Assembly (NCBI GenBank): GCA_013399855.1
Contig: VXAY01003218.1
Location: forward strand, 379,596-443,595
Origin: Oxyruncus cristatus
Taxonomy: Eukaryota > Chordata > Aves > Passeriformes > Cotingidae
Length of the DNA stretch: 64,000 bases
Reading direction: 5' to 3'
Shown here: positions 50,401-63,674 of the stretch, piece by piece
How the letters are laid out: every line of letters starts with the position of its first letter
Position numbering within the stretch: position 1 is the first letter of the stretch
Position numbers and translations under genes: made by a program
The notes under the pieces: model-generated
The model's input: only the letters and a program-made list of their open reading frames with translations
The model's database searches: none
Told to the model about the DNA's origin: nothing

Positions 50401-52670
50401 TAAATGCCCGGTGCTGGATCAGAGCTCAAAAGTTTTATGACAGCTAAAGGCCATGTATATAAAAGTTAGGATTAAAACACATTATGTGATGTAATATGAG
50501 GACATATTATGGTAAAAAGCAAAAAAATCTTCACTATGCTGTGCCAGACACTAAATAGAATATTTTGCCCAATATATTTCTGCCCCACAACCCCTCTTAA
50601 AATATAAAATATTTCTGGTACATAATCAGTAGATCATAATTAAGGAATTTATATGCTTATTTACATGAGAAGAGATTTTTTCTCCCTGACACTGCCAGAT
50701 TTCCCATGTCATTCCCAACAGCTTTAATCCACTTGCCAATTCATTGTACATCCTTTATAGTCTGTGTGCGAGGTGCAAGCACCTGCCTGTTATCCCATGG
50801 ATATGGAGACAAGGGAAACTGCAGTCCCAGAGTACTTTCAAAGTGCTAAATAACCTGGAAAACAAGCCCCAGACTATTCAACCAAAGCAGTCTTCTCTCC
50901 CCATGGAACAATTGTTGCCTTAATAATTATAACAACTACTTATAATACGAAAACTAAGCACAGCAATGGAAACTGCTTGGTTCTGTTCTTAGGAGAAGCC
51001 AGGTGGGAAGATTTCTAGTACATCCCTGACTGTGACACAACTGTAGGCTTTCAGATATTTATAATCTCCTGGAATGCCCCCACGCTTATAAACAAACAAA
51101 GCAAGCCCCAAAAGCCCTGGGCTTTGCGTGGATTTATGCAGGAAAGACAGACCGTGCATTTTAAGACAAAGGTTTTCAAGTGTTACAGGTCTTGAGACCC
51201 ATCATCTCAGTTAGAATAACCAGTCTCAAACTAGATGGAACAAACCCAAATTAATCAACTAAGTTTTGCTGATTCCCCAGTTTGTAACCTGAACCTGGCA
51301 GAGCCAGGAGACAGCTCTGAACCACTTGCTCCCGTGCAAACCACGCTCACATCCCGAGTGCCCGGATCACTGGGACAGCAGCTGAGCAGCACTGCTGGTG
51401 TTTACTGCGTGACCTTTTACAGCTGCCACGAAATGGCTCATCCCCCTCCCTTAGGGCCAGTGCAGACATTTGGTTTGGCTAGTGGAGCTGGCAGGAGGCT
51501 CAGGAATGCTTCAGGAATGCTTCAGGAATTTGGCTTCGCTCATCCTTTGGCCAGGGCAGCAGACAGAGGAGCAAGGGAATAGGGGTTAAAAAATCCCACA
51601 CCTGCATCTGCAGAGACCAGATGTGGTGCAGTCAGGTGGGGAAGATGCTCTTGTAGGAGCCCAGCAGAGACTCAGCAGCCCTGCTGTGCTGGTAAGGATG
51701 AGCAGGGGCAGTGAAGCACCAGATGGGCTCAGCCAGGCTGAGCGAAGAGAACACACCAAAACCAGAGAGCAGTGGCTCAGTGCCCTTATCCTGCACCAAT
51801 CCTGCCCTCGCTGCAGAGAAACACTGCCTGGTCGAGGGCTTGCTAAGAGCTCCCAACTTTTCCAGCCCAGGAGAGGCACTGGGGAGGCCCTCAGGCTCAG
51901 GACCATCTCCAGTGCATCAGTCAGAGAAGATAACTCACACACATATATATACACACAAAGATAACTTTGCTTCCAAAGAACTTTCCTTGTTTTCCACAGG
52001 AGTGCCCGTGTTCGTGTGCTTACAGAGGTAACTCTTCACAGAGCACCTCCAGGAGGACGTGGATATTGGGTAGAAGTTGAAGGTGCAACACACCTTGATG
52101 TTGGTGTGATGTAAATCAGGGTAAATCACGTTGCTCTGCATGTGCTGATGACTGCCACGGATCACCCCCATCGCTGGACAACGGGGGAACCAGAGCGAGT
52201 CTCCCCCTTCAATACCAGTTTGCTCCCAAAATTCTCAGTAAACAGCAACAACTGTCTCCTAACCAGACGAACAGAGGATGCTCAGGGGGCCCTCACCTGC
52301 TCTGCTGTGGTGTTTTGCAGTTTTTCAGGATGGCTGTAACGTGCAATGTGAGGAAAACAAAGTCAAACCCTAGGGAGAAAAGTCAGCTTACGAATTGCAG
52401 CTGCCATTTGATAATCTTTATTCTAAGGGTGCAGCACCAATAACAAAGTAAAACAAATCAACAGCTAAATGTGAAAGCATTTTCATATTTGCAGGCTCTC
52501 GAGAGCTTCACATTAAGGTTTCTTTTTCTTCCCTCACTCAGGACAAAGTCCACGACTGAAGTTTTTCAAAACTCAGAAATTTTATCTTTGAGTGTTTCAA
52601 ATTGCATTTACTTTTAAAATAATTTAGTCTTAATTTTTTCCAAAGAAAAATCTCTGGGATTCAGGCTGAT
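47445..52670. other. gene-poor unique sequence
   Basis: No ORF here has both convincing splice borders and coding character. A minus-strand segment near 49450-49500 starts after a TCTCTTCGCAG acceptor and opens with ATG, but no partner exon or homology was found. AT-rich unique DNA fills 50400-51000. Confidence 0.5.
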
Positions 52671-52671
52671 T

Positions 52672-52726
52672 GTGTCACTTTAAAAGTGACTTTAAAGTGA
52701 CTTTGAAGTGTCACTTTAAATTTATC
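52672..52726. repeat. TCACTTT direct and inverted repeat cluster
   Basis: GTGTCACTTTAAAAGTGACT followed by TTAAAGTGACTTTGAAGTGT and CACTTTAAA: five copies of a TCACTTT/AAAGTGA core in about 50 bases, two arranged as perfect palindromes. Confidence 0.85.
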
Positions 52727-53476
52727 ACTGGGAACAAAGACAATGCTACAACCTTTATCTCCCTGAGTGGTTCTCAATCACAAGAGTCATCAGCATCCAG
52801 CCAGTGTTGCCTACTTGACGTTTTTGACCAAAAAGGTGTTTTGAAATGTCCTGTCAGCTCTGCAGATAAATTGCCACAGCCTTAAAAACCCTGTGCACTG
52901 AGAATAGTGAGGCAACATGGAACAATGCCTCTGGAAAAACAAGGTGGGAGGAGGACACACAGCTGGAGCAAGGAGATGCACAGAGATTTCCGTGGAGCCA
53001 AGGATGGGGCGATTAGAAGCTGATAGAGATTTCTACACGAGGTCAACTGAGCCAGAGAAGCTTCCAAGCAACGTGACTTTGGCACCACACGCACATGAAG
53101 AGCCAGAGAGATGGATGTACCTGTGCATCTTGTGGTTCAGCTCACAAAGCTACTTAAATAAATGGTCTATAATTTAAATTGAAAATCACCATTTGTGAGA
53201 ACAGCATCTTATCCTCCTGCAATTCTTTCCAGGTAGAATAATTTTCCAGACTCAAAAATATTAAGAAAGACATACATTAAAAAGAATGGCAACATCAGGT
53301 AGCCACAGTAACCATCTACAAGCGAGCAACAAAGGAGTATGGAGGCTGTCCCAAATGCTGGTTTCTGAATTCACATTTTAAGGGATGGCTCCTTCCCTCA
53401 TTGCCTGTGACTCACATATATACACAGTTGTCTAAACAATTCAAGTAGCTCAGTTGACTTTCCCACACCATGTAAC

Positions 53477-53695
53477 TTACTTTGAGTTGCTTCCAGCTTC
53501 CATGGAGCCTTCGCTTTCAGACTGAGGCTTTCCATGTTCACCCTTGGAAAAGGGGACCTTCAAAGTGAGTGGAGACTCCCCAGAAGAGACCCATGGAGGA
53601 GGAGTTACACCCAACTTCATTGTGGACTCAGGTCCGGCTTGTTTCGTTCCAAGTGAACGATCTTTGCCAGGAAAGCAAGTTTGGTAAAACCAGAT
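53477..53695 (-). CDS. candidate 3'-terminal coding exon of an unrecognised gene
   Basis: A good acceptor (GAATGCTTTCTGCAG then ATC) opens a 73-codon frame ending in TAA at 53479-53477. It begins IWFYQTCFPGKDRSLGTKQA, continues TPPPWVSSGESPLTLKV and ends in an acidic Ser/Glu-rich stretch (PQSESEGSMEAGSNSK). The stop overlaps a GTAAGT that could instead be a donor ending the exon at 53481. Human SHCBP1L is a minus-strand neighbour of DHX9, but this sequence does not resemble the SHCBP1L C-terminus that I know. Upstream exons would lie at higher coordinates and none could be assigned. Confidence 0.4.
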   Translation of the reverse strand: MWFYQTCFPGKDRSLGTKQAGPESTMKLGVTPPPWVSSGESPLTLKVPFSKGEHGKPQSESEGSMEAGSNSK

Positions 53696-55739
53696 CTGCA
53701 GAAAGCATTCTCTAAAGAGGACTTAAAAATCACCGGAAATAAACAAGGGGAGAAAGAGAGGTGAACACATGGTGGCTGCAAAGACGGGTGTATAAAAACA
53801 TTTATGTTACTTCTGCATACCCTAATGGAAAGATTACTTCTAAAATGTACCCACTTCTTACATCTTACAGCATTTTTACACTGTTAAAAATTTGGAGAGA
53901 GTTCAAAGTGATTACAAAGTGTCCATGCAAAAATAGGTCTAAGGAAAAGACTTCAGCCTCGGTAACTTATCCAAGAGAAGGCTGGAAACTGAATCTTGAG
54001 CTGAAAGCGTTTCCATAACAGAAGTCTTAAAAGAAAGCATTAGTTTTCTTTCTAAGAAAAAAGGCTTTCCAATCACAACACCCTGTGCTTAGTGATGCTC
54101 ATTTTATCCCAGGGAATGATTGAGAGAGACCCTTGGTGAAATCCTATTCTATTAAATACAGCACATATGTCATTAGCCTTCTGATCTCAAGAGTTTTCAT
54201 GGATTGCCATGGATTGCATCACGGATACACGGGGGAGAGCCAGAGAAGTTATCTCCACAAGTGCTCCACTCTGCTCTTGTATTAACCAGGTGGTACCTCC
54301 CTGTTTTGGGCCTGGTACAAAGGTGGGTTCTGCCCCTTGATGGCTCTGGGACTGCACATGCCTAACAAGGGTGCTTGTGCTGAGCCATCCCTGGTAATCT
54401 TTCCTCACACTAGCCATTTACAGCAGAATTCCTACTCTGCCAGCTCCGGGAAATGTGAAAAACCAAAAGTTATGGTGTAGGGAAACTCCAATGTGCTCGG
54501 AAGTGCCTTGGTGGCACTACACAGCCTCACGGTTTGAAAGAGCATTACCGTTTGGGCTGGGACAACAACAAGAGAGACAAATGGTTATTGTCCTTGCTGT
54601 GAGCACTGGCAATCATCCTGTCCAGTTCCAGACAGCACAAGGGTGATGTGGCTTTGACACAACCCATCTCTCAGCTCATCTCTTTGTTCGTTTTCCAAGC
54701 TGCTCTATTTATTCTACAACACACAGCACATTTTCATTGCTCGAGATGTTCAGCTGAATAATATCAGCCGTTATCAGCACAGCTCATCAAATGTTTCCTT
54801 TCCATTACAACCCTATTACAATTGTCCTGGAATGTCTCAGGGTAAACCTGTACGTGTCTTATCTACCAAAGAACTTTGAATGTGTCTGTGGCTGTTGATC
54901 CCACCGATCAGTTTATAGAGAACTAGCACTGACAAGTCTGTAAGTGCCCCAAATAGACAGCCAAAAAAATTACTGCCATGCTCATAACCTGAGTATGAAA
55001 TATTTTTTTCCCAGTGGTCTTGCAGCCATGCAGGGCAGCAGGAGGAATCTTTACTGACAGCAACTGCGAGCACCTCTTGCTTTGTGCCACCAGGTCTGCT
55101 CCTCCCCCCTTCACACTGCAGCTCCCCGAAGCAGGAGACCAAGAGAACTGCAAAACTACCTCACCTAGCGGGGTGAGCAATTGCTCCATTGATCTGACTC
55201 CTCTTTGTACTCTGAATAAATTGGCAATCCCCACCACAGGATACGAGGAGAGCAACGCACTGGGAGAACATCTGCCATCCCAACTGTGACCTGGAAGGGA
55301 ACACGAGCGGGATTATGCGGGTTGAGCAGGAGAAAAATGCTCAGTGTGTGTTAGTCACTTCAGTGGGGACTAACAAAGTCACATGTCATCTGGGCTGCCT
55401 TATTCCTTCCGTGTTCTCTGCTTGGAAAGCCAGATGTTCCTAAACTGGGACGTGGCCATGTGGCTTCCAGTGAGGGAAGGGTTGTTATTGCCTCTTGCCC
55501 TGCGAGATGGGATTGATTAAAACCAGGGGCACCTGTACATGTCCACAGGTGAGCTGGAGATGAGCTGAACACCAGTAAAGGCTTGTAAACCTGACTTCTA
55601 CAGGACAAGAAACCAGGAAAAGGTCTTGCTGCTTGGTTCCTTTGGGACTTACAGCCTCACTTCCAGGGAGGGCAAGGAATGGCTGGAAGATATAAACATG
55701 AGGTGGGAAAAAAAAAAAAGGAAGGAACTTTAAATAGTC
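53696..55739. other. unique sequence, no gene assigned
   Basis: Contains possible exon-like pieces on the minus strand (for example 55173-55270, open frame followed by a GTGAGG donor), but none links in phase to the candidate terminal exon at 53477. Confidence 0.4.
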
Positions 55740-55878
55740 TCATAAAATCCCAGAATGGTTTGGGTTGGAAGGGACCTTAAAGCTCATCTTGTTCCACCCC
55801 CTGCCATGGGCAGGGACACCTTCCACTATCCCAGGTTGCTCCAAGTTCCGTCTAACCCGGCCTTGGACACTTCCCAAA
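55740..55878 (-). mobile_element. CR1 LINE 3' fragment
   Basis: CCCAGAATGGTTTGGGTTGG, AAGGGACCTTAAAGCTCATC, CCCTGCCATGGGCAGGGAC, ACCTTCCACTATCCCAGG and CCTTGGACACTTCC in reversed CR1 order. Confidence 0.94.
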
Positions 55879-55879
55879 T

Positions 55880-58497
55880 GAAGGTGAGCTGAAAAGAATT
55901 CTTGGTGATTATCTGGAAGATTATGATGCTTTGAGGTACTGTGTGGGGAATTAGGTTTATATTTGTGTAAATGAATTGGAAGGGAGTGTCCCTGAGGGAT
56001 ACCCATCTGGCAAAACCCATTGAACCCCATTTACCTGTTGTGCAATGACCTTCACTGTAAGAAGAAACACAGGAGGTTCAGCAAAGTGAAAGAGAAGCTG
56101 AATAGGTCTGCGGGTGTGTAAAGACCGCAAACAAGGGAATAAAATTAATAAAAATGGTATCTGGTGGTGTCTGCAGAATCAGTAACGTTCTGATTTATGA
56201 GGCTTCCCTGCTCATGGACACATCCAGGGATATGTCTGATTTTTAACCCCAGGAAAACGCAGGAGCGAACAAACTCGTGTGAAATTCCCAGCACAGTCCT
56301 GGAGCTCTGGGAGCCTCACCGAAGCGTTGGTGACAGTGGTACGCCAGGTGTGTATTACTGCACGAAGATGTTTATGCTCTGGAGCCTTTGTGTTTTCTTA
56401 ACCTTTGAAGTCAAACAGTTTGGGTGGCAAAAACTCGGTTGCCACAGGCCAGTGGCTGACGGGGAGGTGTGAAGTGTGTTTTGAGAATGACTCAAGCCCA
56501 AAAGGAGACCAACAAAAACTACGTTCTAGGTTAAAAAAATACCGGGCAGCCACAGCGAGGTGCTATTTTAAAGAGCATTCTGTGACTTAAAATGGTATTT
56601 AAATCTCTAATGCCGATTCAGTGCTAATTAAAATACCTTTCACTGACAGGAATCTGAATCTTTGTGAGAAAACAGGAGCAGGAGGGACTGACATTACCAT
56701 CCTGTGAAGATGCACTCTATCCTCTGCACCCTCCCCTGGTGTTTATTGTAGGTTATCTCCATCACAAACAATTACAATTCATTGTTTGAGAAATCAACAT
56801 GCTAAATCTTGATTCCAACTTTTCATATGACTTAAAAAATGTGCTTATAGTTGAAGGTAAATTAATGTACCAAAGACGAACTGCCGGATAAATGTGGCAA
56901 TTGATCGACTCTGATAAATGCTTTTCACATTAATTAAATTCTCTGATGTAATAATTTTCCTGAGCTCCAAAATGGAAGAAATGAATACCAGTTGCAGAAG
57001 CTACATGTTTCCTATTCTTTAAAGATCTGATGAGTCAAAGAACAGGATGCAGGGTTCAGAATTTCCCATCCCTTTGCAATCACTCCATTTTGCTGAACAC
57101 TTGGCTTTGTCCCTCTGGTATTTCCATGACCTGAGTGTCCTGAAAATGGGGGTAGTATGCTGAGGATCCCAGAAAGCACAGTGTGGCTTACAGCTATAAA
57201 AACCGTAGTTTTTCTTGCCTGTGGAGTTGTTACTTTAATACATTTTCAAATCTCCTCCCTAGTTAGCTTGCTACTGGACCTTCAAAAAGAAAAAGTATGA
57301 GACCTTAGCAGGAAACAGTCTGTTTATAAAGCATTTTATACATTTCCCCATTGTTTATGGTATCCAGTGATGAGTTTAAAAATATCATTTCCTTCCCTAG
57401 CAATCTTGATTTACCTCTTTGCTTTGATAATCCATAAGTAGCTGTGTGAGTGTTTACATAGCATGCTTCAAACTGGGAGGATAAATTCTCTTATTATTCA
57501 AAAAAACACGGACACAGAAGGAAACAGGAATTCACTTCCTCATAATGAATGAGGTTCCAATGCTCTTATCTTGTGGATTGGGATGAATGGCAAATGAGGT
57601 GCTTTTTTTTTTTTTAATTTGCAAGTGCAACTTATATGAAAGCCACTGCATGTATTTCATGGTGACTCTCTGTTCTTTCTGAAGAGCAGATCAAGGGATT
57701 GATGTTTGATAGGGGAGTGGTCTTGATGTCAAAAATAAGCTTTTAGTGTTCTTGCAAGCATCTACCTAAGGATGGCTGAGTTACAAACCTCTTGAAAACC
57801 GTAGCTCCTGTATGCTTGGTAGCTTTGCAGAGACCCTGTAGAGCTAATAGCTATATTTTCAGAAGATTCTGTTCATTCCAAGTTGTTTGTTTTTTTTTTT
57901 TTATTTTGCTTCTTGGCTACAGAGACTGAACAGATTTTCCCTGAATGGCTTCTTTTGTCTATTTAGTCTTTGGTGGCAGGGGGGCTTTTAGTTCAGAGAA
58001 TGTCTCTTCTGTGCTCTCAGCTGGTCATTGTCTGACCATCAACAGAAGCAGAGGCGATGCAGGGGAGGATGTGGTGAGCTGGGGGTACCGAGAGTAGAGA
58101 GTAGAGATGGGGCTGACAGAGAGCCAAGGACAGGGGCAAGTATCCCAGAAGCAGCTCTGTGGTCAGATTCCTTGAAGCTCCTCACCCTTCACTGTGTCCT
58201 CCCAGCCATATGGCAGAGAAGCAGCTCTGCCTTAACTCCAGTCCGGGTGGGAGCAGGAAGACAAGTTGCTGAGGAGCTTTAGGGGGAGAACAAGCAGTTG
58301 AGGGAGATCATATCCCAAACTTACATGTTCCCAGCCTCCAGCTGGGTATCCAGGTTCAACTCTTGTGGCGTAACAGCAAACCCAACTGCAGCTTGCTCGT
58401 CAAAGACAAACTATTTATTTAGCAGGAGAAACACGAGCTCTGCTCATTCAAAACCCATCATCCGAAAGACCGGCCTTCTCGACCGACTGTCAGAGAG
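55880..58497. other. AT-rich unique intergenic DNA
   Basis: No coding exon seen. The stretch 56580-56990 and parts of 57280-57450 are AT-rich, free of known repeats and dense in homeodomain-like TAATTA/TAAAT words, which is the look of non-coding regulatory DNA, though that is only an impression. Confidence 0.4.
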
Positions 58498-58625
58498 GCA
58501 CAGCATGGTTTGGGTTGGAGGAGAGCTTTAAAGGTCACAGGGAGCAGGGACACCTTCCACTAGATCAGGTTGCTCAGAGCCCCGTCCAACCTGAACCCTG
58601 AATGTTTCCTTGAAAGACTCCCTCC
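58498..58625 (-). mobile_element. diverged CR1 LINE 3' fragment
   Basis: GGCACAGCATGGTTTGGGTT, GGAGCAGGGACACCTTCCAC, TAGATCAGGTTGCTCAGAGC and CCCCGTCCAACCTG match the reversed CR1 tail with several losses. Confidence 0.88.
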
Positions 58626-61600
58626 ATTAGATGGTTGATCTGACCTTGGATGAGCCCAAGGGCTAAGGGAGACCTCAGGCTAGGAGCATACAGCATGCAA
58701 AGAGTTAGAGGTTTGTGCAGGAAAAAGTAAGATCTGAAAGGTGGACTTTCGTACAGAGACTGCATTTTTTTCTTTTGTTTTTGCGGAAAGCAAAGGAAAG
58801 TTCTTGAAAATTAGGCTTAAAGAACATCAGACTTACAAAGGTGAGCTCTTACAATGAGGGAGATACTTGAATCAAGGTTGTTCTGAGTAGGCATCTTTTA
58901 GGAAGAAACAAAGGGGGTTACAAATGATAGAACAGCTACACTATTTACTATTAATAAAACAATGGTCATGGCAAGACTGATTGGCAGATGGCACTATGAA
59001 AAGAGAGTCTGTGATCATAAATTATAAAGAACTAACTGGGAAGAAAATTTCAGCCCTGTTGGCACTGGGCAAAAGAAGTTATCTAGCTCTCTGTTGAAAA
59101 CAATCTTGGGAATTCTTCTGGAAGGTCAGGAAGGATATTTGTTAAACAACTCCATTGTGGTCACACCGGTCAACACCCTATGTGGTGAGACACCCATGAA
59201 CCACCCCCAACACACACACACGACATTTTATCAGGCCTGGAAGATAGTTCCACTGGGAATGTTTCAGTGTAAACAGCCTCAGCTCCTGCACGAGAAGGGT
59301 TTATGTAGCTATGCAAGTCACTGAAGAACAGGACTCGGGCATGATCCAAGTGGATCAGGGTAAACGAGTCTGCTCTTTACAGAGAGAACTTCGCTGGCGT
59401 GTTGGAAACCTAATTATGGCCGGGTGTTTTTGGTGGCAGAGCTTCCACCAGTGGACCCTGTAGCACCAAGATGAAGGTGGCTAAATTCCCAGAGAGTTTA
59501 GCATCTCTCTATTTAAATTTAATGCCACAGAGAAATAAATCTAACCCATTCCTCTGGCACACTTTCATCCATGCAGAGCTGGTGTAGTGACTGAGAATGG
59601 GAGGGAGAAGGGAAGGGAAGGGCCAAGGAACTTCCCTTCTCCAAGAGACCTGCTGGATGTTTCCAGGCTAAATGCACCCATCCATGCATGGCCCTTTCCC
59701 AATGGGAAAGATATGGCACAGGCAACGGGAGGGCTTGGAGAGGGGAAGGAGGTATAATTTGGTCTGGCTCAGGTCCCTCTGATGTTACTGCCGTGGTCTA
59801 ACACAGACTGCAAGATGTGGGTTATTAAATCCAGCACAGGGCTACACCACAGAATAAAAAGAGTGAAGATAACATATACAAATCTTATCTGCTAGGAATA
59901 AAAGATTACAAATTCAGCTCATATACATTAAAAAAGTTAAAAGGATGGGCTGTGTTTGAATCCACCATAAGAAGATGAAAAGCTGCACAGGCCTTTCATG
60001 TTTTATTTTTGTTTTAGCGTATTTTTTTCCCGACATTACAGTATTAATGAGAGAAAATGAGGTAACATCCCAGACCCACTTCAGAAAAGAGATAAAATAA
60101 TCAGCTCACGCCTCTCATTTCTCCTGGGTTTGCAGAAACTTTTAAGATGCAGATTACCTCACATGAAGAGATTCAGAGGTAGATTTTTATTCACTTTTAC
60201 AGCAACTACCCACAGTTGCTGTACAAGCTTACTCAGGATAATATGCAAAAGAGTGACTAAGAAAGTCAAAGTTAAATAAACTATTTTATGAAACATCTTC
60301 TGATTTCATGGCTAGTAACTCTCTTTTTCAGTTCTATTTATAAGACTACAGTAACTTTCTGCTTCCACAAAATCACAATATAGATATGAATAAAAAGAAT
60401 AAAAAGAGCTAGATAACTAGTAAGATTCTGTGACTCATTCTGTACTTGTACTGATAATGGATGCCTCAGGTGTTTACCAAGTGATTTCACATCGTGTGCA
60501 CACCTGTCCTCAGCTGTGGAAGAACTTCCCTAAGCAGGATGGCTCGAAGCCCTGTTTTAATACAGCACTGCATCTCTGATGCACTGTGACACCAATCCTG
60601 CGCTGCGTCCCCAGCGCACTGCTGGAGACTGCACGGGGGGGTTCCTTTTTGTGAAAGCATCTGAATTTTGTCACTCAGCCTTTCTGAATTTGGACTCTTC
60701 TGCACTGGCTCGTGGGTGGATCTGCTGACTCATTTGCTTTCTTTTAAGTCTTTTTGGCTATTTGGTGGCCGGGGAGTGGATGTCTGCTGCGATTACTGTT
60801 GTTTGGATTGTGTCCGCAGCGAGACAAGCAGTGGGGCCGGCGGGAAGCCCCTGCGTGACAAAGAGCAGGGCAGGAAGCTGCTGGAAACTTCTTCTTAAGT
60901 TGCCCAAACCAGCCAGATTGTGACAAGGGACATTTCCTAAGCTTGCTTGGGTGACTTCCCTCTTTTAATTAAATTGGCACACGTGGAGCCACAAAGGTCT
61001 GGTAGCCCAGGCTGAAACTTCTGAGCACTGCTCCTCAGCATTTTTCCTTTCCCAAATGCACAAATGTTGCCTGTGAACAAATGCTGATGCTAAATAACTA
61101 TGGGAAGACTGAAATTTAAAGTGAATGCTGTCCTGTGACTCCTACTAAAAACGCTCTGGACCTCCTAAGCCACAAATGGGTCAAATATCTTGGTGCATAG
61201 GTGTGCTAGTGTGCTTGTTTTGAGCTGCTGTAGGAGGACAGAGACCAATGGTGCTCTTAATTTGTAATTTCAACTTGCCTTGAGGGCACACACCACACTG
61301 TTGCAATTTTTTATCAAAAGGAAAGAAAATGCTGCTTTTCTTATTCTTTTTTTCTTTTTTTTTTCTAAAAGAGTCTATTCTAAGAGTGAGACTGCCAGCC
61401 TTGGGAGTTCTGGCCTTCTGAGAGCTGACAGAATTTCCTGTAAGAGTGGCTTTCATAAAAGCTGTTTCCTTTTGGGTTTTTATGTTGCTTTTCCTTTTTT
61501 GCAATTCTTCTGTTTGTTCTTACTGTCTCCCCACTTGTTCTCTTTCATTTAACCTGCTCTGTATACTTAAAAAGAACAGAAAGTAATAACATACTGATTT

Positions 61601-63246
61601 CTACAGTTAACTTACAGTAACTATTAATTTACAATTAATATCTGAGGATAAGCTTCATGACTGTGCTGTCTAAGCTCAGCACAGACATGAACCTTATCCA
61701 CAAATATTCCTATTTAACAGCTGGTTAACTGTAGGTGCCCATCCTATCAAACAGTCCTTCCTTCCTTTCAGGCCACTCCTGCCATGCAGGATGACTCACT
61801 TTGCTTCGTGGGAGTTTCCAGTTGTAATAATTTATTGACCAAGACATTTTTATAGTTATTCACCCCATAAGCATTGCAAAGTCACACAAGTTCTCCAGGT
61901 TCTGTGCTTTCAAGGCACAATTATTTTACATTTTTCTGTGTTGAGAAGGAAGTGGGTGTGTGGAGAATATGCTGCAACGCTTTGATAGATTATTTTAGTG
62001 GGTAAGATTTGAAAAGGAAAGCACAAGTCATGTATTTATAGGGATAGGAGACTTAATTCTAATTTTAGTTAAATGAGTGTAAGTTTACCAATTGAAATGT
62101 AACTGCATCACTCGATCTGAGTGCTTTAAGTCTGTGTGTCAAGGTGAAATCGCATTAAGAGTATGGAGTGAATTTTAATGGCAAATATTAAATAGCAGCA
62201 GATATATTTTTCTCAGGATTTATTAGAATCAGTACCCTGGAAATGGCCGGGATGACTCCACATAAACTGTTGAGGATGGCCCTACATATGTGCTTTGAAA
62301 TGCTGAGAAATTATTAGCTAAAAAAAAATCAAGAAAATTATTTGGGTTTAGATACTAAAACTAACTATCTTTAAACCCAAGATTTTTGCATGAGGCTGAA
62401 TTTTTTCCATTTTCTACAGGAACCTCCCACACATGGACAGACATTCCCTTGCTCCACTGAGTGGGATTCATGGCAACACCCTTTGATCCCACTCAGAGTC
62501 CTTGCCTGCTTCTCACCTCTATCCTAATCCTTCCTTCACGATGAGCTGCTCCATGTGCAGCCTGTCCTGCTGTGCCCACTCCCAACCAGACAGAACCTGA
62601 GGAACGTCAGCACGTTGTTCCCAGAGCTTCTGCCCTGACGGCATCAGTATCCAGCTTGTTCTCAGAAACTGAGGAAAAGTGGGGGAAGCGGTGGAAACCA
62701 GACTTTCCACTGGAGATGTGCCATCCCAGCCTGAAGAGCAGCGGTGTGGCGGTGACTCTGTAATGCACCACGGCCCCGCTGCTGGCGCTGGGGGTGTCCG
62801 GGGCACCCGCGGCACAGACACTCATCACGGCCACGTTAACGCCGGGGCGGGGAGGCCAAAAGAGCAACCACCGTGCTGGACGTGTGGCACCAAAATGTAA
62901 TAACCACATCTCCCAGCAGCAGGATGACTTCCAGGCGTGCTGACCAGTACGTGCCGTGCAGACCTTGTGAACAGTCCAGCACCGGCTCCTAAGGCAAAAA
63001 GTGAAGGGTTGGTTCTGTAGGATACGTGTGTTTATTTTAAAACAACAAAGTGCATTTTTTCCCCAGAAGAAATATAGACTGTATTTTTTTCAGTTCTTTT
63101 GGCTACATGCTGTATTCAGGCTTTCTCAGGATATAACCAAGTTTACAAAGCCTTTCCTTGACTCCCCTATCAATTTCTATCTCAAGGAGTCGTTTCCTGT
63201 TTCCTGAGCAGCCTTCTGGAGGCACTTTCTCCTGTAAAAGCAGCTT
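58626..63246. other. gene-poor unique intergenic DNA
   Basis: No exon with good borders, RNA gene or strong repeat seen. Stretches at about 60180-60430 and 61990-62400 are AT-rich and unique. A short CpG-richer island lies near 62740-62900 without an obvious transcript. Confidence 0.45.
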
Positions 63247-63330
63247 TATAGAATCACAGAATAGTTTGGGTTGTAAGGAACCTTTTAAAGGCCATCGAGT
63301 AATCCCCTTGCCATGGGCAGGGATATTTTG
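63247..63330 (-). mobile_element. short CR1 LINE 3' fragment
   Basis: TATAGAATCACAGAATAGTT, TGGGTTGTAAGGAACC, AGGCCATCGAG and CTTGCCATGGGCAGGGAT, reversed orientation. Confidence 0.9.
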
Positions 63331-63674
63331 GCTTCATAGGATTCCTGGACTTTACACAATCTTTGCACAGTTCCTCAACCTGAAGAGTCACAGGAAGATC
63401 TTATGACAGCTAAAAGCCATAATGCAGTCTTTGGCCAGGTCTCACTGTGCTGATGCCTCTCAGCAGCCTGGAGATCTGGGTTTAGACATGGCAATAACCA
63501 AAAGTTCACTAAAAATTACAGCAGCTGAGGTGGGTTCCCTCAGACTCACTTCAAGTCACGCCCATGGATGGCACAAACCATCCAGGTTCGGCACAGTCTG
63601 CCTGGTGAAGCACAACCAACATTTCTCAAGAAACATTATTTGGGTTTTTTTCTATAAAAAGCGTTTAAATGAGA

